Source of the DNA: RPQJ01 sp963726665
GTDB taxonomy: Bacteria; Pseudomonadota; Gammaproteobacteria; Steroidobacterales; Steroidobacteraceae
Direction of reading: 5' to 3'
NCBI GenBank assembly: GCA_963726665.1
Contig: CAVSDW010000011.1
Location: 304,258 to 368,257, forward strand
DNA length: 64,000 nucleotides
Shown: one piece after another, positions 1 to 9,373 of the stretch
Numbering within the stretch: the stretch's first letter is position 1
How the letters are laid out: each line of letters begins with the position of its first letter
Position numbers and translations under genes: made by a program
Notes under the pieces: model-generated
The model's database searches: none
The model's input: only the letters and a program-made list of their open reading frames with translations
Told to the model about the DNA's origin: nothing

Positions 1-2278
1 CCATCAGGTCGAAGATGTGCGCGGCGTTCCCCTCGGCGACGCCGCGGGCGACGGCGCCGTCGACGAAGATCGAGCGCTGCTGCGCCATCTCCTCGGCCTT
101 CTTCTTGCCCATGGCGCGGCGCAGGAGATCCGCGCCGCCCAGCGTGTACCCGGCCAGCACCTGCGCGATCTGCATGACCTGTTCCTGGTACAGGATCACG
201 CCGTAGGTCGGGGTGAGCACCGGCTTCAGGTCCGGGTGCAGGTAGTCGATGCCGCCGCCCACCCGGCCGTGCTTGCGATTGATGAAGTCCTCGACCATGC
301 CCGACTGCAGCGGCCCCGGCCGGAAGAGCGCAACCAGCGCCACGATGTCGTCGAAGCAGTCGGGCTGCAGGCGCCGGATCAGGTCCTTCATGCCCCGCGA
401 TTCGAGCTGGAACACCGCCGTCGTCTCGCAGCGCTTGAGCAGCGCGTAGGTCGCGGGGTCCTCCATCGGAAGCATGGACATGTCGAGCGCGGCCTCGCCT
501 GCCTCTGCGCGCCCCGCGTTGATGGTCTTCACGGCCCAGTCGATGATCGTGAGCGTGCGCAGGCCCAGGAAGTCGAACTTGACCAGGCCCGCCGCCTCGA
601 CGTCGTCCTTGTCGAACTGCGTGACGACGGTGGTGCCGCCCTCTTCACGGTAGAGCGGCGCGAAGTCGGTGAGCACCGACGGCGCGATCACGACGCCGCC
701 CGCGTGCGTGCCGGCGTTGCGCACCAGGCCCTCGAGCGAGCGGGCGAGGTCGATCACCTCGCGCACGTCATCCTCGTTCTTGTAGCGCTTGCGAAGCTCT
801 TCCTCCTTCTCGAGCGCATCGTCGAGCGTGATGCCGAGCTCGAAGGGAATCAGCTTCGCGATGCTGTCGGCGAGCCCGTAGCTCAGGCCCAGCACGCGCG
901 CGACGTCGCGCACCACGGCCTTCGCGGCCATGGTGCCGTAGGTGATGATCTGCGACACGCGGTCGCGCCCGTAGCGGTCGGCGACGTACTCGATGACCCG
1001 GTCGCGGCCCTCCATGCAGAAGTCCACGTCGAAGTCCGGCATGGACACGCGCTCGGGATTCAGGAAGCGCTCGAAGAGCAGGTCGTGGCGCAGCGGGTCG
1101 AGGTCGGTGATGCCGAGCACCCAGGCGACCAGCGAGCCAGCCCCGGAACCACGGCCAGGGCCTACGGGGACGCCGTTCTCGCGGGCCCAGCGGATGAAGT
1201 CCGCGACGATCAGGAAGTAGCCCGCGAAACCCATCTGGCAGATGACGTCGAGCTCGCTCGCGAGCCGGGCCTCGTAGGCCTCGCGGCCGATCACGGGCGC
1301 CTTGGCCGACGGCGCCGCCACGGCCGGCGCGGCGAGGCGCGCGACGAGCCCCTTGCGCGACTCCTCGCGCAGGAATTCCTCGGTGGTCTGTCCGGCCGGC
1401 ACCGGATAGGCCGGCAGCGACGCCTTGCCGAGCCGCATCTCCAGGTTGAGCCGCTTCGCGATCTCGACCGAGTTCTCGATCGCCTCGGGAATGTCGGAGA
1501 AGAGCTTCTCCATCTCCTCGGGCGAGCGCAGGTACTGCTCCTCGCTGTAGCGTCTCGGGCGAGAGGCGTCTGCGAGCAGCGTGCCGTCCTGGATGCACAC
1601 GCGCGCCTCGTGCGACTCGAAGTCGTCGCGCGCCAGGAACCGGACGTCGTTGGTCGCGACCACGGGCACGCCCCGTGCCACGGCGAGCGCGAGCGACCCG
1701 GCGATGCACTCCTCCTCGCCCGGCCGCCCGGTGCGCGTCAGTTCCAGGTAGTACCGGTCGCCGAAGAGCGCGAGCCACGCGTCGAGCGCCGAGCGCGCCT
1801 CAACCTCGTGGCCGGCCACCAGCGCACGGCCGACGTCGCCATCGCGTCCACCGGAGAGCGCGATGAGGCCGGCCGTGGTGCCGGCATCGAGCCAGGAGCG
1901 GTTCAGCGTCGGGCCGTGCCGGCCCTGGCCTTCGAGATAGGAACGCGTCACGAGACGCGTCAGGTTGCGGTAACCACGATCGTCCTGGCAGAGCAGCACC
2001 AGGCGGCTCGGCTCCGCGCGCTCGCCCTCTTCCCTGACGAGCGCATCGACACCCACCAGGGGCTTGAGCCCGCGCGCCTGTGCAGCGGTGTAGAACTTCA
2101 CCAGCGCGAACAGGTTGCCCTGGTCCGTGAGCGCGACCGCGGGCATCCGCAGGCGCGCACAGGCGTCCACCAGGCCCTCGCGCAGGAGCTTGCCGTCCTT
2201 GTGCTCGCTTTCGACACGCACGACGCCATCCACGAGCGAATACTCGGTATGCACGCGCAGGTGGACGAAACGTGCCAT
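1..2278 (-). CDS. dnaE: DNA polymerase III alpha subunit, N-terminal 759 codons (partial)
   Basis: This is the replicative polymerase subunit. The reading frame starts at ATG 2278 and runs off the left edge without a stop, so about 759 of a usual ~1,160 residues are present. The N-terminus (FVHLRVHTEYSLVDGV) is the PHP domain. The palm carries GPGRGSGAGS and the metal-binding PDFDVDFC motif, followed by the finger region. The gene lies 11 bases after rnhB and ends the long lpx/bam operon, the usual beta/gamma order. The frame is unbroken. Identification is secure; only the C-terminal tau-binding and OB portions are missing from the window. Confidence 0.97.
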   Translation of the reverse strand, partial: MARFVHLRVHTEYSLVDGVVRVESEHKDGKLLREGLVDACARLRMPAVALTDQGNLFALVKFYTAAQARGLKPLVGVDALVREEGERAEPSRLVLLCQDDRGYRNLTRLVTRSYLEGQGRHGPTLNRSWLDAGTTAGLIALSGGRDGDVGRALVAGHEVEARSALDAWLALFGDRYYLELTRTGRPGEEECIAGSLALAVARGVPVVATNDVRFLARDDFESHEARVCIQDGTLLADASRPRRYSEEQYLRSPEEMEKLFSDIPEAIENSVEIAKRLNLEMRLGKASLPAYPVPAGQTTEEFLREESRKGLVARLAAPAVAAPSAKAPVIGREAYEARLASELDVICQMGFAGYFLIVADFIRWARENGVPVGPGRGSGAGSLVAWVLGITDLDPLRHDLLFERFLNPERVSMPDFDVDFCMEGRDRVIEYVADRYGRDRVSQIITYGTMAAKAVVRDVARVLGLSYGLADSIAKLIPFELGITLDDALEKEEELRKRYKNEDDVREVIDLARSLEGLVRNAGTHAGGVVIAPSVLTDFAPLYREEGGTTVVTQFDKDDVEAAGLVKFDFLGLRTLTIIDWAVKTINAGRAEAGEAALDMSMLPMEDPATYALLKRCETTAVFQLESRGMKDLIRRLQPDCFDDIVALVALFRPGPLQSGMVEDFINRKHGRVGGGIDYLHPDLKPVLTPTYGVILYQEQVMQIAQVLAGYTLGGADLLRRAMGKKKAEEMAQQRSIFVDGAVARGVAEGNAAHIFDLM

Positions 2279-2289
2279 GTCGGTTCGCG

Positions 2290-2919
2290 TCAGCGGGGAA
2301 GGCAGGATTGTACCGGGGCGAAGCTCCGGCGGTGCACCGGCGACGGCCCGAGGCGCTGGAGCGCCGCGACGTGCGCCGCCGTCGGGTAGCCCTTGTGCAC
2401 CGAGAAGCCATACCCCGGGTAGCGCCCGTCGAGTTCACGCATGTGCGCGTCGCGAGCGACCTTGGCGATGACCGAAGCGGCGCTCACGCTCGCGATCTTC
2501 GAGTCACCCTTCACCACCGCCTCGCCGGTGCATTCGAACCCGAGGCCGCGCAGGTCCGGGCAGCGGTTGCCGTCCACGATGACGTGCGACGGCGGAACCT
2601 GCAGCGCGAGCAATGCGCGGCGCATCGCAAGCATCGTCGCCTGGAGGATGTCGAGCGCATCGATCTCGGAGGCGTCCGCCCAGCCGAGTCCCCAGGCGAG
2701 GCTGCGCTCGCGGATGGTCGGGGCCAGGCGCTCCCGCCGCGCGGGCGAGAGCACCTTGGAGTCGGCCAGCCCGTCGATCACGCGGGACGGGTCGAGGATC
2801 ACGGCGGCGGCGACCACGGGGCCGGCGAGTGGCCCGCGGCCCGCCTCGTCCACGCCCGCAGTGAGCGCGGGCCCGATCCAGTCGAAACCCACCTGCCGCG
2901 GGTCCGGGACGGTTCTCAT
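2290..2919 (-). CDS. rnhB: Ribonuclease HII
   Basis: A 209-residue enzyme that cleaves RNA in RNA-DNA hybrids and removes single misincorporated ribonucleotides. The signature GVDEAGRGPLAGPVV near residues 22-36 supplies the first catalytic Asp and Glu, and DSKVLSPARRE follows. The KGDSKIASVSAASVIAKV block is also typical. The start is ATG 2919, whose ATGA overlaps the stop of lpxB, so translation is probably coupled. A longer upstream extension in this frame only shadows lpxB and is not used. Confidence 0.96.
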   Translation of the reverse strand: MRTVPDPRQVGFDWIGPALTAGVDEAGRGPLAGPVVAAAVILDPSRVIDGLADSKVLSPARRERLAPTIRERSLAWGLGWADASEIDALDILQATMLAMRRALLALQVPPSHVIVDGNRCPDLRGLGFECTGEAVVKGDSKIASVSAASVIAKVARDAHMRELDGRYPGYGFSVHKGYPTAAHVAALQRLGPSPVHRRSFAPVQSCLPR

Positions 2920-4088
2920 GCCGGTCCGCGTCGTCCCGCGACGAGTTCGAGGATCGCTTCGGCCGCGCGGGCGCTGGCGTCCCGCCGCAGCGCGAGGTGG
3001 ATGTCGGCAAATGCCGAGTCGAGCTCGCGCAGGTCCGCCCGTTCGAGCTGTCCGAGCACGGCGGGCCCAAGCACGTCGGGTCGAACCTCCGACTGGTAGT
3101 ACTCGGGCACCAGCGGCCGGCCCGCGAGCAGGTTCGGTTGCGAGAAGTAATCCGTCTTGACGAGCCTCAACCCGCGCAGGAGCCAGTTCGTGAGCGGCGC
3201 GACACGGTAGGCGACCACCATCGGCCGCTTGACGAGCGTGGCTTCCAGCGTTGCCGTGCCGGAGGCGAGCAGTACCGCGTCGCTCGCGGCCATGCAGTCC
3301 TGCGCACGACCGTCGACGACACGGACCTCGACCCCGGGCGCGTGCGCCGCAAGGCTCTCGGAAAACGACCGGCGGGCCGCGTCGTTCGCCATGGCTGCCA
3401 CAAACGAGATATCGGGGCGGCGCGATGCGATCCAGGCGATCGTCGCGGCGAACGGCGGGCCGAGTCGGCCGACCTCCGCGCGGCGGCTGCCCGGCAGGAT
3501 CGCAAGCACGGGACCCTGCGCCTCGAGACCCAGCCCGGCACGCGCCGCCCCCCGGTCGCTCACGAGCGGAATACGGTCGGCGAGCGGGTGGCCGACGAAC
3601 TCGGCGCGCACACCGTGCGCGCGGTAGAAATCGGCCTCGAACGGCAGCAGGCAGAGCACGAGGTCGACGGCCTCGCCGATCGTCCGCACCCTGCCCTGCC
3701 TCCAGGCCCAGACCTGGGGGCTGACGTACTGGACGGTCGGTACTCCGCGCGACTTGAGCGCGGCCGCGACGCGCAGGTTGAACTCCGGCGAGTCGATGCC
3801 GATGTACGCGTCGGGAGCGCTGGAGACGAGGCGCGAGAGGAGCTCGCGCCGCAGCCGCAGCAGGCGCGGGAGGTGCCGCACGATTTCCGCGAGCCCCATG
3901 ACGGCGAGTTCGTCGGACGCGTACCAGGCCGCGCAGCCGGCCGCCGACATGCGCGGCCCGGCGATTCCGTAGAACCGCGAACCCGGGGCGCGGGCCGCGA
4001 GGGCCTCCACCAGCGGCCCGCCGAGGTTGTCGCCGGACGCCTCGCCGGCGACGAGCCCGAACGATGCCGCCTGTGTCGCCGCGGTCAC
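2916..4088 (-). CDS. lpxB: Lipid-A-disaccharide synthase
   Basis: A 390-residue GT19 glycosyltransferase that joins UDP-2,3-diacylglucosamine and lipid X into the tetra-acyl disaccharide of lipid A at the inner membrane. FGLVAGEASGDNLGG near residues 10-24 and the GSRRAEV and SGTATLE blocks of the nucleotide-sugar site are present. It is 16 bases downstream of lpxA and overlaps rnhB by four bases. The first, third and final shared steps of Raetz-pathway acylation (lpxA, lpxD, lpxB) therefore sit in one operon; lpxC and lpxH are not here. Confidence 0.97.
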   Translation of the reverse strand: MTAATQAASFGLVAGEASGDNLGGPLVEALAARAPGSRFYGIAGPRMSAAGCAAWYASDELAVMGLAEIVRHLPRLLRLRRELLSRLVSSAPDAYIGIDSPEFNLRVAAALKSRGVPTVQYVSPQVWAWRQGRVRTIGEAVDLVLCLLPFEADFYRAHGVRAEFVGHPLADRIPLVSDRGAARAGLGLEAQGPVLAILPGSRRAEVGRLGPPFAATIAWIASRRPDISFVAAMANDAARRSFSESLAAHAPGVEVRVVDGRAQDCMAASDAVLLASGTATLEATLVKRPMVVAYRVAPLTNWLLRGLRLVKTDYFSQPNLLAGRPLVPEYYQSEVRPDVLGPAVLGQLERADLRELDSAFADIHLALRRDASARAAEAILELVAGRRGPA

Positions 4089-4104
4089 GACCCGGCAACC
4101 GCGC

Positions 4105-4884
4105 TCAGCGCACGATGCCGCGCGAGGCCCGCGGCAGGAAGTCCACCAGCGCCCGCAGCTCGGGCTGCTCCACGGCCAGGGCCCCGATCTGGCTGGACGC
4201 CTCGGCGAGCTTGAGGCCCGAGCGATACAGCAGCCGGAAGGCCGCGCGGATGTTGCGAACCTGCTCCGGCGTGAAGCCGCGCCGCTTGATGCCCTCGGCG
4301 TTGATGCTGTGCGCGCCCGCGGGCTGGCCGACGGCCATCACGTAGGGGGGCACGTCGAGGGTGACTGCCGCATTGTTGGCAATAAATGCGTGTACGCCGA
4401 CCTGCACGAACTGGTGGATGCCGGAGAGCCCGCCCATGATGACCCAGTCGTCGAGGTGCACGTGGCCGGCGAGCGTCGCGTGGTTCGCGAGCACGCAGTG
4501 GCTGCCCACCACGCAGTCGTGGGCGACGTGCGAGCAGGCCATGAAGAGGTTGTCGCAGCCGATGCGCGTGACGGCCTGGTCCTGCACGGTGCCGCGGTGG
4601 ATCGTGGTGCACTCGCGGATCACGTTGCGGTCGCCGATCTCGAGACGCGTGGTCTCGCCGCCGTATTTCTTGTCCTGCGGATCCGCGCCGACCGAGGCGA
4701 ACTGGAAGATCCGGTTGTCCTCGCCGATGCGCGTCGGCCCCTCGATGACGGCGTGCGGCCCGACGATCGTTCCACGCCCGATGGATACGCCCGCGCCGAT
4801 CACGGCGTAGGCGCCGATCACGACGCCCGGCGCGAGCTCGGCATCGGTCGCGATCACGGCCGTCGGATGGATCGAACCTGTCAT
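4105..4884 (-). CDS. lpxA: Acyl-ACP--UDP-N-acetylglucosamine O-acyltransferase
   Basis: A 259-residue cytoplasmic trimer that catalyses the first lipid A step, moving a 3-hydroxyacyl chain to UDP-GlcNAc. The first ~190 residues are left-handed beta-helix hexapeptide repeats, starting MTGSIHPTAVIATDAELAPG, followed by an alpha-helical C-terminus. The catalytic His region reads FMACSHVAHDC. The length matches the family. It lies between fabZ (27-base gap) and lpxB. Confidence 0.97.
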   Translation of the reverse strand: MTGSIHPTAVIATDAELAPGVVIGAYAVIGAGVSIGRGTIVGPHAVIEGPTRIGEDNRIFQFASVGADPQDKKYGGETTRLEIGDRNVIRECTTIHRGTVQDQAVTRIGCDNLFMACSHVAHDCVVGSHCVLANHATLAGHVHLDDWVIMGGLSGIHQFVQVGVHAFIANNAAVTLDVPPYVMAVGQPAGAHSINAEGIKRRGFTPEQVRNIRAAFRLLYRSGLKLAEASSQIGALAVEQPELRALVDFLPRASRGIVR

Positions 4885-4911
4885 TCCCTGCCCCGCTTGC
4901 GACCCGCCGGG

Positions 4912-5358
4912 TCAGCCCGGCATGACCATCATCTCGGCACTGGCGACCTCGTTGCCGTCCACGGTCGCCGAGATCGAGTACTTCCAGATCGTGCGGATCC
5001 TGCGCTCCAGCACCGCCGTGAACTTCACCTGGTCGCCGGGAACGACTGGACGCCGGAAGCGCGCCTTGTCGATACCCGCGAAATAGAAACGGACCGACTC
5101 GTCCGGGTAGACGCCCGCGGTCACGAAGGTGAGGATGCCCGCGGTCTGCGCCATGGCCTCCAGGATCAGCACACCCGGCATCACGGGGCGTCCCGGGAAG
5201 TGGCCGACGAAGAACTCCTCGTTCATGGTGACGTTCTTGAGCGCGACGATCCGCTCGCCGGACACGCACTCGAGGACCCGGTCCACGAGCAGCATGGGGT
5301 AGCGGTGCGGCAGGCGCCGCATGACCTCGTCGATGCCGAACCCGCCGGACTCACTCAT
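4912..5358 (-). CDS. fabZ: 3-hydroxyacyl-ACP dehydratase FabZ
   Basis: A 148-residue hot-dog-fold dehydratase of type II fatty acid synthesis. It draws on the same 3-hydroxyacyl-ACP pool that LpxA and LpxD use. The active-site motif HFPGRPVMPGVLILEAMAQ contains the expected His53 and Glu67. The start ATG 5358 overlaps the end of lpxD by eight bases, so the operon is tightly coupled. Nothing unusual in length or composition. Confidence 0.97.
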   Translation of the reverse strand: MSESGGFGIDEVMRRLPHRYPMLLVDRVLECVSGERIVALKNVTMNEEFFVGHFPGRPVMPGVLILEAMAQTAGILTFVTAGVYPDESVRFYFAGIDKARFRRPVVPGDQVKFTAVLERRIRTIWKYSISATVDGNEVASAEMMVMPG

Positions 5359-6391
5359 CGTCGTCGCCTCCCTTTATCGAGCCCGCGTCGCCCTCGAGGC
5401 GGCGTACGCGGCGCGCGAGCTCCTCGAGCCGGTTGAATCGCGCGGCATTCCGGTGGAAGTGCTTTGCCTCGTCCGCCCAGAGCGAACCCGAATAGGCGCC
5501 CGGCTTGCTGATCGACTTGAATACGGCCGTCCGGCCGGTCAACGCCACGTCATCGCAGATCACGAGGTGTCCCGCGACACCGACCATGCCGCCGAGCATG
5601 CAGCGCTTGCCGATGGTCGTGCTGCCCGAAATCCCGACGCACGCGGCGATCACGGTGTGGGCGCCGATGTGAACGTTGTGACCGACCTGCACGAGGTTGT
5701 CGATCTTCACGCCGTCCTCGATCACCGTGCTTTCGATGGTGCCCCTGTCGATCGTGGAATTGCTGCCAACCTCGACGTCGTTGCCGATGATCACCGTGCC
5801 GACCTGCGGCACCTTGACGTAACCGTCCGCATCGGGCGCATGACCGAAGCCATCCGCGCCGATGACACTGCCCGGCTGCAGTATGCAGCGCTCTCCGATG
5901 CGAACGCCCCGGCACAGCGTGACACGCGCCACGAGCTGCGTGTCATCGCCGATCTCGACGCCCTCGAGCACGACCGACCCCGGACCGATGGTCACGCGCC
6001 GGCCCACGCGCGCGCCGCTTGCGACGAACGCATTGGGCCCTATCCACGCGGACGGGTCGACGTCCGCGCCCGCCTCCACGCACGCGCTCGGGTGGCGTCC
6101 GCCGGCGACGGACGGCTCGGCATACAGGAACTGGGCGATCCTGGCGTAGGTGGCGTATGGGTTGGCTGCAACCAGCACCGAGGCGGGGCAGTCGTCAGCC
6201 GACGCCGCGTGAAGCACCACGGCCGTGGCGCGCGTGCCCGTAAGGTGCTGTCGATAGCGCGGATTGGCGAGGAACGAGATCGAGCCCGGCCCTGCGCCCT
6301 GCAGCGTCGCGACGCGCTCTACGACCGCATCCGGGTCGCCGCGAAGCTCGCACCCGAAGCGGACGGCCAGTTCGGCGAGCCGCGCTGGCAT
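5351..6391 (-). CDS. lpxD: UDP-3-O-(3-hydroxyacyl)glucosamine N-acyltransferase
   Basis: A 346-residue trimeric hexapeptide-repeat acyltransferase that adds the N-linked acyl chain in lipid A synthesis. An N-terminal uridine-binding domain (about residues 1-100) precedes the left-handed beta-helix. The conserved GADGFGHAPD and the HNVHIGAHTVIAACVGISGS catalytic-loop blocks are present. A helical C-terminus (HFHRNAARFNRLEELARRV) completes the fold. It starts at ATG 6391, 22 bases after skp. Confidence 0.97.
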   Translation of the reverse strand: MPARLAELAVRFGCELRGDPDAVVERVATLQGAGPGSISFLANPRYRQHLTGTRATAVVLHAASADDCPASVLVAANPYATYARIAQFLYAEPSVAGGRHPSACVEAGADVDPSAWIGPNAFVASGARVGRRVTIGPGSVVLEGVEIGDDTQLVARVTLCRGVRIGERCILQPGSVIGADGFGHAPDADGYVKVPQVGTVIIGNDVEVGSNSTIDRGTIESTVIEDGVKIDNLVQVGHNVHIGAHTVIAACVGISGSTTIGKRCMLGGMVGVAGHLVICDDVALTGRTAVFKSISKPGAYSGSLWADEAKHFHRNAARFNRLEELARRVRRLEGDAGSIKGGDDDE

Positions 6392-6413
6392 GTCCGCGCC
6401 CCCGGCGGCCGGC

Positions 6414-6941
6414 TCAGGGCTTGCCCGGGGCGCCCTTGCGCGCCTGGAGTGCGGCGAGCACCTGGGCAGTGATGTCCACCGACGGGCTCGCGTAGAGCGC
6501 GTCGCCGACGACCACGTCGAGCCCAGCGGTCTTTGCGTAGGCCTGGACTTCCTGCAGCACCGAGCGCTGCAACTGGCCGAGCGCCTCGTTGCGGCGAACG
6601 TTCAAGTCCTCCATGAACTCGTTCTGCTTGCGGGCGAGCTCGCGCTGCCCGTCGCGCAGCGCCTTCTCGCTGCTGGCGCGCTCGTTGGCGGCCATGACGG
6701 CGCCGTCCTTCTGCAGCTTGTCTTCCCGGGCCTTCAACTCCTTCTGCTGGCTCTCCAGCTCGCGGCGACGCCCTGCGAACTCGCTCTCGAGCGCCTGGGA
6801 CGCGGCCTGGGCCTGGGGCGACTCCTGCAGCAGGCGGGTGATGTTCACCACTCCCACCTTGGTTTCCGCCATTGCGGCGCCGAACGGCGCGAGGCTGGCG
6901 GCAAGCACTGCAAGGGAAAGTGTCGCTGTCTTGATTCGCAT
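6414..6941 (-). CDS. skp: Periplasmic chaperone Skp/OmpH
   Basis: A 175-residue periplasmic holdase that escorts unfolded outer-membrane proteins to BamA, encoded next door. ATG 6941 begins MRIKTATLSLAVLAASLAPF, a clear Sec signal peptide ending near AMA. It is followed by KVGVVNITRLLQESPQAQAA and a long charged coiled coil (about residues 60-115) that forms the tentacles. The longer in-frame extension upstream was rejected because it overlaps bamA and lacks signal-peptide character. The gap to bamA is 13 bases. Confidence 0.93.
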   Translation of the reverse strand: MRIKTATLSLAVLAASLAPFGAAMAETKVGVVNITRLLQESPQAQAASQALESEFAGRRRELESQQKELKAREDKLQKDGAVMAANERASSEKALRDGQRELARKQNEFMEDLNVRRNEALGQLQRSVLQEVQAYAKTAGLDVVVGDALYASPSVDITAQVLAALQARKGAPGKP

Positions 6942-6954
6942 GGATCCGTAATCC

Positions 6955-9363
6955 TCAGAAAGCCTGGCCAATGGAGAACTGGAAACTCTCGGTCTCGTCC
7001 TTGTACACCGTCGCACTGCCCTTCTGGGGATTGAGCGGCAAGGCGTAGCTGAATCGGAAGACACCCATCGGCGCCAGCCACTGGACGGCCACGCCGGTCG
7101 AATAGCGAAGTTTATCAAGGTTGAAGTCGTAATTCTCGGGCGTGATGTTGTTCGGCCCGTAGAACTTCACGTTGTCGGTCGAAAACACGTAGCCGCCATC
7201 GAAAAACAGGCTGGCGCGCGCGGAATTCTTGAACTTTTCCGGCATCGGGAGCAGGAGCTCGAACTGGTTGGTGAGCTTGATGTTGCCGCCATACGGGTTT
7301 CCGAAGGTGTCCTTCGGGCCGAGGGTGCTCGCCTTGTAGCCGCGCACGCTCTCCGCTCCACCGGCGAAGAAATTCCGGTAGGGCGGGATCGCCGTCGTGG
7401 AGCCGAGCGCCGCCGCGTAGCCGGCCTCGAAGTTGTTCATCAGCGTGAACCAGCGCGTCAGGGGCAGGAACTGCAGGTAGTCGTAGGTGAGCGAGTAGAA
7501 CTCGACGTCGCTGCCCGGAATCGTGTACGCGAGGTTGACCGCGTGCCGCGCGCCGCGGTCCGCGAAGATCGACCGGTTGCGTGAGTCGTAGCCCCAGCCG
7601 ACCGACAGCGGGAACGTGTCGAACTTCGTGCCGTAGTAGGTGTAGATGACGGGCGGAATACCCACCTTCGAATTCTGGGTATAGGTATTGCCGTTGTTCT
7701 GCACCCACTCGACCGTCTGCGCCGCGCTCTGGTAGGGATTCGTGAACAGCTCGGTGTGCTGTGCCGCAAGGCCCGTGCGCACCGACTGGAACTCCGAGAG
7801 CGGCCAGGCGTAGTCCAGCCCGATTGCGCCCGTGGTCGTGTCGACCTGCGAGGACGAACTCGTGTACTGGGTGTAGTTGCGGTAGCTCACCGAGACCGTT
7901 CGCGATACGCCGTCCACGGTCACGTACGGGTCGGTGTGCGAGATGCTGTAGACCTGGCTGTACTGGCCGGCGTTCAGTTCCGCGGCGATGCGGTTTCCGG
8001 TGCCGAGGAAGTTGCTGTGCACGAAGCTGCCGTTCAGCATGATGGACTGCGACTGCGAATAGCCGATGCCGCCGCTGAACTGCCCGGGCAGGCCTTCCTT
8101 CACCTTGAAGTCGACGTCCACCAGGTCCGGCGTGCCGGGCACCGGCGTCGTCTCGACTTCCACCTTCTCGATGAACGGCAGCCGCTGCAGGCGCTGCTTC
8201 GAGCGCTCGACCGCGGCGTTGGACAGGTAGCCGCCCTCCATCTGCCGCATCTCGCGGCGCAGCACGTCGTCGTTGATGCCCGTCGAGCCCTCGAAGTTGA
8301 TGTGCCGCACGTACGCCCGGTTGCCGGGCTGCACGAGGAAGGTGATCGAGATCTCCTTCGTCTCCGGGTTCTCCTGGGGTACCGGGTCGATCTTGGCGAA
8401 GGCGTAGCCGTCCTGGCCCAGGCGCAGCGCCATGAGTTCCGTCGTCGCGGTGATGAACTTCCGCGAGTAGATGTCGCCGCGCCGCACCTGGACGAGGCCC
8501 ATCAGGTCCTCCTCGGGCACCACCAGGTCGCCCGCGACCTTCACCTCGGACACGCGGTAGACGTCGCCCTCGTGGACGTTCAGCGTGATGAAGATGTCGT
8601 CCTTCTCCGGCGCGATGGCGACCTGAGAGGTCTCGACGTCGAAGTCGGCATAGCCACGGTCGAGGTAGAAGGACTTGAGGCTCTCGATGTCGCCGGAGAG
8701 CTCTTCGCGCGAGTACTTGTCGTCCTGCCGGTACCAGGAGAGCCAGTTCGGCGTCCTGAGCTTGAACGTCGCGCGCAGCTCGTCCTCGCTGAAGGCCGTG
8801 TTGCCCACGATGTTGATCTGCTGGATCCGCGACCGCTTTCCTTCGACGACGTCGATCGCGATGCTGACCTGGTTGTTCGGCATGTCGGTGACTTTCGTGT
8901 CCACCTTCACGCCGTACTTGCCACGGGAGTAGTACTGGTCGGTGAGGAAGCGGTCGACCTCGTCAAGGGTGGACTGGTTGAATACCTTGCCCTTTGCGAG
9001 GCCGACGTTGCGCAGCGACTTCGTGAGGTCTTCCGTCTTGATGTCCTTGTTGCCGGTGATCGTGAAGCTCTCGATCGACGGCCGCTCCTTGACGATGATG
9101 ACCAGCGTGCCGCCGTCGCGGCGCAGCTCCACGTCCTTGAAGAAGCCCGTCGCGTAGAGCGCGCGCAGCGACTCCTCTACGCGCTGCGGGTCCATCCGGT
9201 CGCCGATGTTGACCGGAAGGTAGTTGAACACCGTGCCTTCGCTGATGCGCTGCAGGCCCTCGATCTTGATGTCGCCGACCGTGAACTCGCCCATCGTGGC
9301 CTGGGCGAACACGGCGGGTACGGCGAGCAGGGCCGGCAGTGCGGCCATGTACTTGAATCGCAT
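6955..9363 (-). CDS. bamA: Outer membrane protein assembly factor BamA
   Basis: An 802-residue Omp85 insertase. A ~20-residue signal peptide (MRFKYMAALPALLAVPAVFA) is followed by five POTRA domains to about residue 420 and a C-terminal 16-strand barrel. The VRGY motif (ESVRGYKAS) of the L6 loop is present. The protein ends in QFSIGQAF with the terminal Phe expected of outer-membrane proteins. It lies between rseP and skp, the classical order. Length and frame are normal. Confidence 0.98.
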   Translation of the reverse strand: MRFKYMAALPALLAVPAVFAQATMGEFTVGDIKIEGLQRISEGTVFNYLPVNIGDRMDPQRVEESLRALYATGFFKDVELRRDGGTLVIIVKERPSIESFTITGNKDIKTEDLTKSLRNVGLAKGKVFNQSTLDEVDRFLTDQYYSRGKYGVKVDTKVTDMPNNQVSIAIDVVEGKRSRIQQINIVGNTAFSEDELRATFKLRTPNWLSWYRQDDKYSREELSGDIESLKSFYLDRGYADFDVETSQVAIAPEKDDIFITLNVHEGDVYRVSEVKVAGDLVVPEEDLMGLVQVRRGDIYSRKFITATTELMALRLGQDGYAFAKIDPVPQENPETKEISITFLVQPGNRAYVRHINFEGSTGINDDVLRREMRQMEGGYLSNAAVERSKQRLQRLPFIEKVEVETTPVPGTPDLVDVDFKVKEGLPGQFSGGIGYSQSQSIMLNGSFVHSNFLGTGNRIAAELNAGQYSQVYSISHTDPYVTVDGVSRTVSVSYRNYTQYTSSSSQVDTTTGAIGLDYAWPLSEFQSVRTGLAAQHTELFTNPYQSAAQTVEWVQNNGNTYTQNSKVGIPPVIYTYYGTKFDTFPLSVGWGYDSRNRSIFADRGARHAVNLAYTIPGSDVEFYSLTYDYLQFLPLTRWFTLMNNFEAGYAAALGSTTAIPPYRNFFAGGAESVRGYKASTLGPKDTFGNPYGGNIKLTNQFELLLPMPEKFKNSARASLFFDGGYVFSTDNVKFYGPNNITPENYDFNLDKLRYSTGVAVQWLAPMGVFRFSYALPLNPQKGSATVYKDETESFQFSIGQAF

Positions 9364-9373
9364 GGCGGACGGC

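Noticed and set aside
2920..4098. Longer start for rnhB giving a 602-residue protein
   Set aside because: The extra N-terminus is a shadow of lpxB; ATG 2919 overlaps the lpxB stop and gives normal RNase HII length.
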